NCBI GenBank assembly: GCA_910585655.1 | Contig: CAJUFW010000144.1 | Location: forward strand, 1 to 9,032 | DNA length: 9,032 nucleotides | Origin: an uncultured Lachnospiraceae bacterium | Lineage (GTDB): Bacteria > Bacillota_A > Clostridia > Lachnospirales > Lachnospiraceae | Direction: 5' to 3' | In this document: positions 1 to 5,955 of the stretch, in pieces | How the letters are laid out: the number at the start of each line of letters is the position of its first letter | Position numbering within the stretch: position 1 is the first letter of the stretch | Program-made: the position numbers and the translations under genes | The notes under the pieces: generated by a model | The model's input: the letters and a program-made list of their open reading frames with translations, nothing else | Databases searched by the model: none | What the model was told of the DNA's origin: nothing

Positions 1-1
1 A

Positions 2-337
2 CCTTGCCCTGTTACCTGTATCAATGTTCATATGCGTTTAAAAGGAGTGCAAAATTATCGAATTCTCTGGATTCAGAATGGGGAAATTATCGAAGAAGAT
101 AATCAGGAAAAACATTTACGGGAACGTATGCGGGAAGGCTACGAATTTATACAATGGAAGATACAGGATGATTATTATGAGATTTACGAGGACGGTATGT
201 TTCACCTGTTAATTTTGATTCCAAGAGAAGACGGCGTTTGTATCGAGATCCTCTGTCAGGATATAGAGGTTACATCAGAAGTAGACAAAGGGCAGGAGGA
301 GTATTTAAAAAACTTTATGGATTGGCAGAAGATTTGA
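2..337 (+). CDS. Hypothetical protein, probably 5'-truncated by the window edge
   Basis: I do not recognise this protein. The frame is open from base 2 to the TGA at 335-337. The first ATG is at 32, but no ribosome site precedes it, and the codons before it (reading PCPVTCINVH) continue sensibly, so the true start is probably upstream of the window. The visible part is about 110 residues, acidic and rich in E, I and aromatic residues. Alternating hydrophobic stretches such as YRILWIQNGEII, FHLLILI and VCIEILCQDIEV suggest beta-strands of a small soluble cytoplasmic protein. No signal peptide, membrane segment or catalytic motif is visible. It is the only plus-strand gene, is visibly more AT-rich than its neighbour and converges on it with 45 nt between the stop codons. 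That it is coding at all rests on length and plausible composition. Confidence 0.55.
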   Translation, partial: PCPVTCINVHMRLKGVQNYRILWIQNGEIIEEDNQEKHLRERMREGYEFIQWKIQDDYYEIYEDGMFHLLILIPREDGVCIEILCQDIEVTSEVDKGQEEYLKNFMDWQKI

Positions 338-382
338 TTTTTGAAGAAAGCTGTGTGGAGATTTCCTGCAGCAGATTCTGGC

Positions 383-796
383 TCAGCAAAGCATCGCCGC
401 CAAAATCCCCACCAGCAAAAACACGCCTCCTGCCGCAAACAGATGCCCGACGGAACGTTTCCCTTTCTCCCGTCTTTTTATCAGAAACTCATGATAAGGA
501 GTGAGCCGTGGCTCCTCCTCCCGCATCCGGCGGGAAAAACCCCAGCGGAAGCGATGACCGATATAAGCAAAGGCGTCGAAGCCGCCGCCGTTTAAAATAA
601 AGGCGAACATTCCCGCGCAGAGGAATAAAAGACCGGAAACGGTACAGGCGTCGCTAAGCTGATGAAGAAAGGGAAGCGTGTCCGGACGATATAAAAAACC
701 TTCGTAGAAAAAAACGGCGATTGCCAGCAGCAGCCCTCCCAAAAGAGAGAGGGCTAAGCGGCGGAGCGCTTCTTTTGACTGAACGAAACGAAACAT
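383..796 (-). CDS. Small membrane protein, DUF3899-like
   Basis: Predicted integral membrane protein of 137 residues and unknown function. Three hydrophobic segments are visible: about residues 14-34 (LALSLLGGLLLAIAVFF), 50-70 (ACTVSGLLFLCAGMFAFIL) and 116-137 (GHLFAAGGVFLLVGILAAM). A basic and acidic cytoplasmic-type loop (about 78-115) containing FSRRMREEE and YHEFLIKRREK separates the last two. The FDAFAY...YHEFLIKRREK...HLF..GG.FLL.G layout resembles DUF3899 proteins of Firmicutes; this is recognition by eye, not a search. The frame is open upstream to a TTG/ATG at 815-820, but only the ATG at 794-796 has a good ribosome site, so I start there. It lies 52 nt after oppF on the same strand with no terminator between, so co-transcription is plausible. 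It is visibly GC-richer than the convergent gene to its left. A role in peptide uptake is not indicated by the sequence. Confidence 0.75.
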   Translation of the reverse strand: MFRFVQSKEALRRLALSLLGGLLLAIAVFFYEGFLYRPDTLPFLHQLSDACTVSGLLFLCAGMFAFILNGGGFDAFAYIGHRFRWGFSRRMREEEPRLTPYHEFLIKRREKGKRSVGHLFAAGGVFLLVGILAAMLC

Positions 797-802
797 AGAA
801 TT

Positions 803-811
803 CCTTCCTTT
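803..811 (-). promoter_or_regulatory. Ribosome binding site fixing the DUF3899-like start at 796
   Basis: On the minus strand AAAGGAAGG lies 6 nt before the ATG at 794-796. The alternative starts at 815-820 have no purine-rich site in front of them. This removes eight residues (TTG/ATG-EKGRNS) from the longest possible reading. Confidence 0.7.
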
Positions 812-848
812 CTCCATCAACCAGTTATAAAGTATCCGTTACCATTAT

Positions 849-1904
849 CTAAATCCCTAGTTCTTTTTTATAACGCGTTGCTTCTGCACGGTTGCAACTG
901 ACAAAATGCCCTGGTAGCAGTTCGATTAGTTCTGGTGCCTCCTGGCTGTAGTCGTGTGATTCCTCCGGATTATACAGTACCCGGACACGCTTTTTTTCAT
1001 AGTGCGGATCCGGATAAGGAATCGCGGAAAGAAGGGATTTGGTATAAGGGTGAAGCGGGTGGCGGAACAATTCGTCGGAGTCTGCCAGCTCCACGATTTT
1101 TCCGAAATACATCACGGCAATCCGGTCAGAAAAATATTTGACGACGGACAGGTTGTGGGCGATAAACAGGATAGTCAGATCCATTTTATCCCGGAGATCG
1201 TTTAACAGGTTGATAACCTGCGCCTGAATCGAGACGTCAAGGGCGCTGACCGGTTCGTCTGCAATGATCAGCTCTGGATTCATGATGACTGACCGGGCGA
1301 TTCCGATACGTTGCCGTTGACCGCCGGAAAACTCATGCGGATAGCGGGTAGCATGTTCCCGTACCAGTCCGACGGTTTCCAGGATATTGTATACTTTTTC
1401 CATGATTGCCTGTTTGTCCTTGATTCCCTTGATAATCAGGCCCTCGGAAATAATCTCACCGACCGTCATACGTGGATTTAAGGAGGCAATCGGATCCTGA
1501 AAAATCATCTGAATATCCGTAACGGTTTTGGACTTTTTGTTGTCGCGGATGGCTTCGGACATCAGTTTTTTTTGCTCGGCAATAGTCTGCTGCAGCTCAG
1601 CTTTTTGTTCCGGAGAGGCGGTTTTTAGCTGAGCGCGGCAGTCTCTGATGGTATCCTGATAATCCCGGATACCGGCGCTGATCCGTTCACCTTTAAAATA
1701 GACGTTGCCCCCAGTGATGTTATATAGCTTGATAATGGAACGTCCGGTAGTGGTTTTCCCACAGCCTGACTCTCCTACCAGCCCGAAAATCTCTCCTTTT
1801 TTGATTTCAAAGCTAACGTCGTCTACTGCTTTGAAATCGGTCTTGCCATCCTTAAAATATTGTTTTAGATGCTCCACTCGGAGCAGGGTTTCCCGTTCAT
1901 TCAT
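849..1904 (-). CDS. oppF: Oligopeptide ABC transporter ATP-binding protein OppF
   Basis: Cytoplasmic ATPase that pairs with OppD to drive peptide import; 351 residues. ABC motifs in order: Walker A GESGCGKTT (44-52), Q-loop in IFQDP (Q136), signature SGGQR (193-197), Walker B LIIADE (D216, E217), D-loop SALD (220-223), switch histidine H250. All key residues are present, so it should be catalytically competent. The C-terminal tail (about 290-351) has HPYTKSLLSAIP, then NPEESHDYS and LLPGHFVSCNRAE, which resembles the tail of Gram-positive OppF/AmiF proteins. Unusually, a charged, helix-prone stretch at about 76-125 (RDYQDTIRDCRAQLK..., AEQKKLMSEAIRDNKK) sits between Walker A and the Q-loop, adding roughly 40-45 residues. 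The ATG at 1902-1904 follows AAAGGAG by 9 nt and lies 24 nt after the oppD stop. Identity as OppF rather than DppF rests on gene order and tail; peptide specificity cannot be read. Confidence 0.93.
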   Translation of the reverse strand: MNERETLLRVEHLKQYFKDGKTDFKAVDDVSFEIKKGEIFGLVGESGCGKTTTGRSIIKLYNITGGNVYFKGERISAGIRDYQDTIRDCRAQLKTASPEQKAELQQTIAEQKKLMSEAIRDNKKSKTVTDIQMIFQDPIASLNPRMTVGEIISEGLIIKGIKDKQAIMEKVYNILETVGLVREHATRYPHEFSGGQRQRIGIARSVIMNPELIIADEPVSALDVSIQAQVINLLNDLRDKMDLTILFIAHNLSVVKYFSDRIAVMYFGKIVELADSDELFRHPLHPYTKSLLSAIPYPDPHYEKKRVRVLYNPEESHDYSQEAPELIELLPGHFVSCNRAEATRYKKELGI

Positions 1905-1928
1905 ATAAAAATGCTCCTTTCAAAGCAA

Positions 1929-3308
1929 CTATTTTGCTTCTTTCTTTTCTGCCTCTCCGTTTAGATGTTTCATCCGGGCGATTCGATCCAGCACGATTTC
2001 CGGCGGATCGATCTTCGGCGCGTCAGGATGAAGCAGCCAGGTAGCGGCGTAATGGGTCGGCGATACCTGAAAAAGCGGTGGCTGTTCTTCAAAATCAATC
2101 GCCATAGCATATTGATTCCGGGCGGCAAAAGCGTCTCCCTTTGGCGGATGAATCATATTCGGCGGAGTGCCAGGAATGGAGGAAAGCGTTTCCTTCGTAT
2201 CCAAATCCGGCATCGAGGAAAGGAGCGCCCAGGTATACGGGTGCTTCGGCTCGTAGAAAATATCGTCTACGGTGCCATGCTCGACGATTTTCCCGGCATA
2301 CATCACGGCTACTTCGTCGGCAATGTTCGCGACTACGCCCAGATCATGCGTAATAAAGATAACAGACAACCTACGCCGTTCCTTTAGCTCGGCAATCAAC
2401 TCCAAAATCTGCGCCTGAATGGTTACGTCCAGGGCGGTAGTCGGTTCGTCGCAGATCAAAATGTCCGGATTTGCCGCCAGGGCGATAGCGATGACAATTC
2501 TCTGACGCATACCGCCGGAAAATTCAAACGGATATTGATGGAAACGTTTTTCTGGTTCCCGAATACCGACGTCAGCCATGATTTTGATCGCCTGATCGTA
2601 GGCTTCTTTTTTGGTGACGAAACGGTTCATCAGATCTACTTGATCAAGCATGTAATGGAGGAAAGCATTGGCTGCTCCCTCTCCGCCTAAGACCTGAACG
2701 AGCCGAACCTGGAACTGCTTCATAAAGTCGGAGTTTAAAAATTCGGAGCGTTTTTCTTTCATTAAGGAAACCTCTCTGGAATTTCCTCCATAGGATTGCA
2801 GCAGCGTTTCAAACTGTTTGAGTTCCTCGTTCGCCTGTGCAGCCGAAACACCGGCGGTCTCCATATCTTTTTTCAATCGCTTTAGACGCAGTTTAAAGGC
2901 TTTTTTTGCGTATTTGCGGTTGGTTTTGGCGTTGAGCAGAGTAGCTTCGGTCATCTGCTTGCCGATTTTCATGATTGGATCAAGGCTGGACATTGGATCC
3001 TGGAAAATCATGGTGATTTTATTGCCGCGGAGCTTGTTAAACTCTTCTTCGGAAAGATGCAGCAGCTCTTTATCGTCATATAAAATCTGACCGCCTTCGA
3101 TGATACTGTTCGGAGCCAGGATACCGAGAATTGCCTTTCCTGTTACGGATTTGCCGGAGCCGGATTCCCCTACGATTGCCAGGGTCTCTCCTTTTTTTAG
3201 GGTAAAGGAGATATCCCTGACCGCCTGGACATTTCCGTTGTTCGTACGGAAGGAAACCGCCAGGTTTTGTACATCCAAAATAACCTCGTTATGTTCTGAA
3301 TGGTTCAT
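1929..3308 (-). CDS. oppD: Oligopeptide ABC transporter ATP-binding protein OppD, with large insertion
   Basis: ATPase partner of OppF; 459 residues, well above the usual 320-360. Motifs: Walker A GESGSGKS (47-54), Q-loop IFQDP (Q103), signature SGGMR (264-268), Walker B ILICDE (D287, E288), D-loop TALD (291-294), switch H321, and an oligopeptide-transporter tail (HPYTWALLSSMPDLD at about 356-370, then TPPNMIHPPKGDAF). All catalytic residues are intact. The excess length is a ~110-residue, lysine-rich and mostly helical insertion (about 124-232) between the Q-loop and signature, within the helical subdomain that contacts the permeases. In the tail, the four cysteines that bind [4Fe-4S] in Dpp/Opp homologues are replaced by D392, N398, D405 and T423, while the flanking pattern (PPKG...YAM...PP...H...WLLHPDAP) is kept. 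The ATG at 3306-3308 has AAAGGA about 9 nt upstream. It lies 81 nt after oppC and 24 nt before oppF. Confidence 0.94.
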   Translation of the reverse strand: MNHSEHNEVILDVQNLAVSFRTNNGNVQAVRDISFTLKKGETLAIVGESGSGKSVTGKAILGILAPNSIIEGGQILYDDKELLHLSEEEFNKLRGNKITMIFQDPMSSLDPIMKIGKQMTEATLLNAKTNRKYAKKAFKLRLKRLKKDMETAGVSAAQANEELKQFETLLQSYGGNSREVSLMKEKRSEFLNSDFMKQFQVRLVQVLGGEGAANAFLHYMLDQVDLMNRFVTKKEAYDQAIKIMADVGIREPEKRFHQYPFEFSGGMRQRIVIAIALAANPDILICDEPTTALDVTIQAQILELIAELKERRRLSVIFITHDLGVVANIADEVAVMYAGKIVEHGTVDDIFYEPKHPYTWALLSSMPDLDTKETLSSIPGTPPNMIHPPKGDAFAARNQYAMAIDFEEQPPLFQVSPTHYAATWLLHPDAPKIDPPEIVLDRIARMKHLNGEAEKKEAK

Positions 3309-3389
3309 AAAGCGCCATCCTTTCTGATTATCATATCCCTATAGTGTGCCGCCTTGTGCAGCATATTGTGTACGTTATCGGTTTCTGCC

Positions 3390-4853
3390 TTAACCTTCGT
3401 CTGCACCACGCAGAGATGGGTTAAAGGCGTCTCGCAGTCCATTGCCGAACATGTTAAAGCAGATCATCAAAAGAGCGATGAACGCTGCCGGGAAGAAGAG
3501 GCAATGCGGATAGGTGGACAAGGTGGACTGACCGTTGCTTAACATGGTTCCGATACTGGTCATACTGTCGGTCTGCAGGTTTAAAATGCCCAGATAGGAA
3601 AGGGAAGCCTCTGATAAAATCGTACTTGGAATACTTAATACCGAAGCTGTGATAATATAGCCAATCCCGTTTGGAAGGATATGACGGAAAATCAGTCTGC
3701 GATCCTTTGCTCCGAGCGTACGGGCTGCCATAACATATTCCTGCCCTTTAAAACGATAAAACTGGGCTCGTACCGTGCTGGAAGTGTGAATCCAGCCAAA
3801 GAAGATAAAGGCAAACAGTAAGGAAACAACAGGACCTACCTTACTGGCAAGGTGGAGCTGGAATAAGGAAAAGATCACGATGGTAGGGATTTCATAGAGA
3901 AACTCCTTGATTCGCTCCATGATCAGGTCAAATTTGCCTCCATAATATCCTTCCAGAGAACCGATAAAAATACCCAGGAAAAGATTGATGGCAGAAACAC
4001 AGATACTCAGCAAAAAGGACAGCCTGGCGCCGGAAGCGATACGAACTAAGATATCGTAACCATTGGCGTCTGCGCCAAATAAAAAGCTGGCATGTTCGCC
4101 GTTTAGCATTTGATACCAGGCGCTGTAGAGAATCCGTACTTCATGCTGCGTTCCGCCGCCTACCGGTTTGGTATAGACCGGATTTCCAGCCTCGTCTAAT
4201 AAGTAGATGTCACGGAGCTTGCCCTCTTTATCTCGTTTTGCCACTCCTTTTTCATTTGTCAGATACCAGGCATTGGCGTCGTTTTGGTAAGCGGCAGCCT
4301 TGACCTGAGAGGAATCAATAAGCGGGTAAAAAACCTGAATTCCGGTTTCTTTTTCGTAAGCAAGGGTATCTTGGTATTCCTGGTCGGTAATGGTTTTATA
4401 GATATAGCCGACTTTAGCATAAGTATCAAGACGGATTTTGTGAGTGCTTCCCTTTCTGCTGTCTCTGGCGTCCGCCGCTTCTTCGCTGATATGTTTGACA
4501 ATAGCCCCTGGAATTGCCTCATAACGATCATAGGTCTGTTGGTTGATGGTGACAGTCTGGCAGCCGTCCCAAAAGCCAAGCCCGGCGAACAGGTTGTTTT
4601 TCGGCAGGGCATACGCATAATAGGCATCCCGGTCGGACACTCCGTAGCGGGAAACAAACGGGGTAATCAATGCAAATAAAATAAGGATGATAATAACAAG
4701 CCCGCCGATGACTGAGCTTTTATTTTTGCGGAAACGCCGGAACGCATCTTTTAAATAACCTACCGGCTCTGTCTCAAATTTCAGGTCATGGATTTGGGCG
4801 TCCTGCTGGATAAATTGGAATTTTTCAGCCGGAATATGCTCAGGATAATTCAT
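3390..4853 (-). CDS. oppC: Oligopeptide ABC transporter permease OppC, with large extracytoplasmic insertion
   Basis: Second transmembrane subunit of the importer; 487 residues from the ATG at 4851-4853. The frame extends 15 codons upstream, but the strong ribosome site GGGAGGAGGG 7 nt before this ATG decides the start. The N-terminal cytoplasmic tail leads to TM1 (about 48-68, GGLVIIILILFALITPFV). The core permease domain begins after FLFGADANGYD (about 257-267) and carries several membrane helices plus the EAA coupling loop YVMAARTLGAKDRRL...HILPN (about 373-395), which docks on the ATPases. Family members have about 30-40 residues between TM1 and the GTDxxGRD-like motif; here there are about 185, rich in Y, D, K and T, predicted outside the membrane. 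Its start overlaps the end of oppB by 14 nt, implying translational coupling. The C-terminus (FNMFGNGLRDAFNPSLRGA) is typical of OppC/DppC. Confidence 0.93.
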   Translation of the reverse strand: MNYPEHIPAEKFQFIQQDAQIHDLKFETEPVGYLKDAFRRFRKNKSSVIGGLVIIILILFALITPFVSRYGVSDRDAYYAYALPKNNLFAGLGFWDGCQTVTINQQTYDRYEAIPGAIVKHISEEAADARDSRKGSTHKIRLDTYAKVGYIYKTITDQEYQDTLAYEKETGIQVFYPLIDSSQVKAAAYQNDANAWYLTNEKGVAKRDKEGKLRDIYLLDEAGNPVYTKPVGGGTQHEVRILYSAWYQMLNGEHASFLFGADANGYDILVRIASGARLSFLLSICVSAINLFLGIFIGSLEGYYGGKFDLIMERIKEFLYEIPTIVIFSLFQLHLASKVGPVVSLLFAFIFFGWIHTSSTVRAQFYRFKGQEYVMAARTLGAKDRRLIFRHILPNGIGYIITASVLSIPSTILSEASLSYLGILNLQTDSMTSIGTMLSNGQSTLSTYPHCLFFPAAFIALLMICFNMFGNGLRDAFNPSLRGADEG

Positions 4854-5811
4854 TGTTTTTCCCTCCTCCCATACGGATTCTTGGATCGATAAGACCATAG
4901 CTTAAATCAAAGAGCAGGGCGGCGACCAGATCGATACAAGTATAAAACATCGCTACGAATTGGAGAACGCTGTAATCTCTTGATGTAACGGAAAGGACAA
5001 AGACCTTGCCGATGCCGGGTACTGCAAAAATCTGTTCAATGATCATTGAGCCGGAAATCACGTAAATAACGTCTGCTAAAAAGGTCGGAACAAGCGGTAC
5101 CATAGAGTTCCGCAGAGCATGGCGGAATAACGCCTGCCGTCTGGTCAGTCCTTTGGTACGGGCTAAGAGCATATAGTCGCTGGTCATCGTTTCGGTCAGC
5201 TCCGCTCTGACATAACGCATGTCCCCGGCAATGATATAAAAGGACATTGCCAGAATCGGCATAATCGCGGAGCGCAGCATCGCCCAGGTAAAATAGTCCG
5301 TTCCGGATTTCATAACCAGAGGCAGAAGCCCAAGCTTAAAGCCTACGATGTATTGCAGGAAAAAGGCAAATACAAAGGACGGCACGGAAATAAACAGCAT
5401 GATAAATAAATTGATGATATGATCCTGCCAGCGGTTTTTATAGTTGGCAGCAATCACGCCGAAAATAACACCTAACGGGATACTGAATACCACGGAAATC
5501 ACGTTGATATAAATCGTAGCCGGAAGTTTGGATGTCACGTATTCCGTTACCGGCTGCAGATAAGTTCCTACCTCTGTGCAGAATCCCCAGTTCCATTCGG
5601 TAAACACATTTTTCAAAAAAATACCATACTGGACGATGATCGGCTTGTTGTAGCCCCAGGCCTCCCGCATCATTTCTTCTTGCTTGGCATAGCCGCCGAG
5701 CGCGGCATGAACATGGTTCGGCAGCAGACGGATCAGTACAAACAGTACTGTCATCGTCACAAAGGCTGTGACAAACATCAGCATGATACGTTTGGCGATG
5801 TATTTTTTCAT
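4840..5811 (-). CDS. oppB: Oligopeptide ABC transporter permease OppB
   Basis: First transmembrane subunit of the peptide importer; 323 residues, normal for the family. The N-terminal helix follows KKYIAKRI (about 9-31, MLMFVTAFVTMTVLFVLIRLLP), as in OppB/DppB. After an extracytoplasmic segment (about 32-97, including GYNKPIIVQYGIFLKN), five further hydrophobic helices form the BPD_transp_1 core. The EAA loop, DYMLLARTKGLTRRQALFRH (about 212-231), should contact an ATPase subunit. The ending (GLIDPRIRMGGGKNNELS) is typical apart from the Gly-rich tail that doubles as the oppC ribosome site. The longer reading begins with TTG at 5815-5817, only 2 nt from the GGAG. The ATG at 5809-5811 is correctly spaced (7 nt), so I use it. 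The gene lies 144 nt after oppA and overlaps oppC by 14 nt. Confidence 0.95.
   Translation of the reverse strand: MKKYIAKRIMLMFVTAFVTMTVLFVLIRLLPNHVHAALGGYAKQEEMMREAWGYNKPIIVQYGIFLKNVFTEWNWGFCTEVGTYLQPVTEYVTSKLPATIYINVISVVFSIPLGVIFGVIAANYKNRWQDHIINLFIMLFISVPSFVFAFFLQYIVGFKLGLLPLVMKSGTDYFTWAMLRSAIMPILAMSFYIIAGDMRYVRAELTETMTSDYMLLARTKGLTRRQALFRHALRNSMVPLVPTFLADVIYVISGSMIIEQIFAVPGIGKVFVLSVTSRDYSVLQFVAMFYTCIDLVAALLFDLSYGLIDPRIRMGGGKNNELS
4861..4870 (-). promoter_or_regulatory. Ribosome binding site of oppC inside the oppB reading frame
   Basis: GGGAGGAGGG on the minus strand, 7 nt before the oppC ATG at 4853. It is nearly ideal for pairing with 16S rRNA. The same bases encode the Met-Gly-Gly-Gly near the OppB C-terminus, so the oppB tail and the oppC initiation signal are superimposed. 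Confidence 0.85.
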
Positions 5812-5818
5812 AAACAAT

Positions 5819-5822
5819 CTCC
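5819..5822 (-). promoter_or_regulatory. Ribosome binding site of oppB (GGAG), partly within an inverted repeat
   Basis: GGAG on the minus strand, 7 nt from the ATG at 5811; it decides that ATG over the in-frame TTG at 5817. Its first G belongs to GGATTG (5822-5827), which is complementary to CAATCC at 5850-5855, so the site could be partly sequestered in mRNA. Confidence 0.65.
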
Positions 5823-5868
5823 AATCCTGCCTGTTTTAAAATAGTTCCCGGATTGTAAAAAACAGGCA
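5822..5868 (-). repeat. Two overlapping, mutually exclusive inverted repeats upstream of oppB
   Basis: On the minus strand TGCCTGTTTT (5859-5868) is complementary to AAAACAGGCA (5828-5837), a 10-bp AU-rich stem with a 21-nt loop. CAATCC inside that loop (5850-5855) is complementary to GGATTG (5822-5827), which touches the oppB ribosome site. The two arms interleave with no linker after the second arm of the first stem, so they cannot easily form together. They would be alternatives. Complementarity is seen directly; any regulatory role is inference. Confidence 0.4.
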
Positions 5869-5900
5869 TAAACAGTAATAAAAATTCAAAGAAACGTCAT

Positions 5901-5934
5901 AACAGGCAAGGCAGCTTGCGCTGCCTTACCCGTT
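5901..5934 (-). promoter_or_regulatory. Intercistronic 15-bp stem-loop between oppA and oppB
   Basis: Minus-strand RNA gives AACGGGUAAGGCAGC, loop GCAA, then GCUGCCUUGCCUGUU: fifteen consecutive pairs with two G-U wobbles, capped by a GNRA-type tetraloop. It starts 21 nt after the oppA stop codon. No clean U-run follows immediately (UAUGACGUUUC), so it looks more like a leaky terminator or a 3'-end protecting structure than a full terminator. Placement just after a binding-protein gene is common in ABC operons, where it raises binding protein over membrane subunits. On the plus strand the two wobbles become A-C mismatches, which argues that the minus-strand RNA is the functional form. Confidence 0.7.
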
Positions 5935-5955
5935 TTTCTATCTAAAATTATAAAG

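Noticed and set aside
338..382. Bidirectional terminator between the two convergent genes
   Set aside because: Only a 4-bp outer and 3-bp inner pairing is visible, with no T-run on either strand.
341..595. Plus-strand frames opposite the DUF3899-like gene
   Set aside because: Composition is typical of antisense reading of a membrane protein, and the minus-strand gene has a good ribosome site and membrane helices.
3347..3363. Small hairpin (6 bp, one wobble) in the oppC-oppD gap
   Set aside because: It is too short and is not followed by a U-run; no terminator or processing signal can be supported.
4259..4679. Reading frames of about 131 codons on both strands inside oppC
   Set aside because: They overlap a well-supported oppC reading frame, have no ribosome site context and encode no family-like sequence. 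They are shadows.
5438..5869. 143-codon minus-strand frame overlapping the start of oppB
   Set aside because: It runs in another frame across conserved OppB membrane sequence and lacks recognisable features.
5901..5940. Rho-independent terminator on the plus strand (stem followed by CGTTTTTCT)
   Set aside because: There is no plus-strand gene upstream to terminate, and the stem has two A-C mismatches on that strand but pairs fully on the minus strand.
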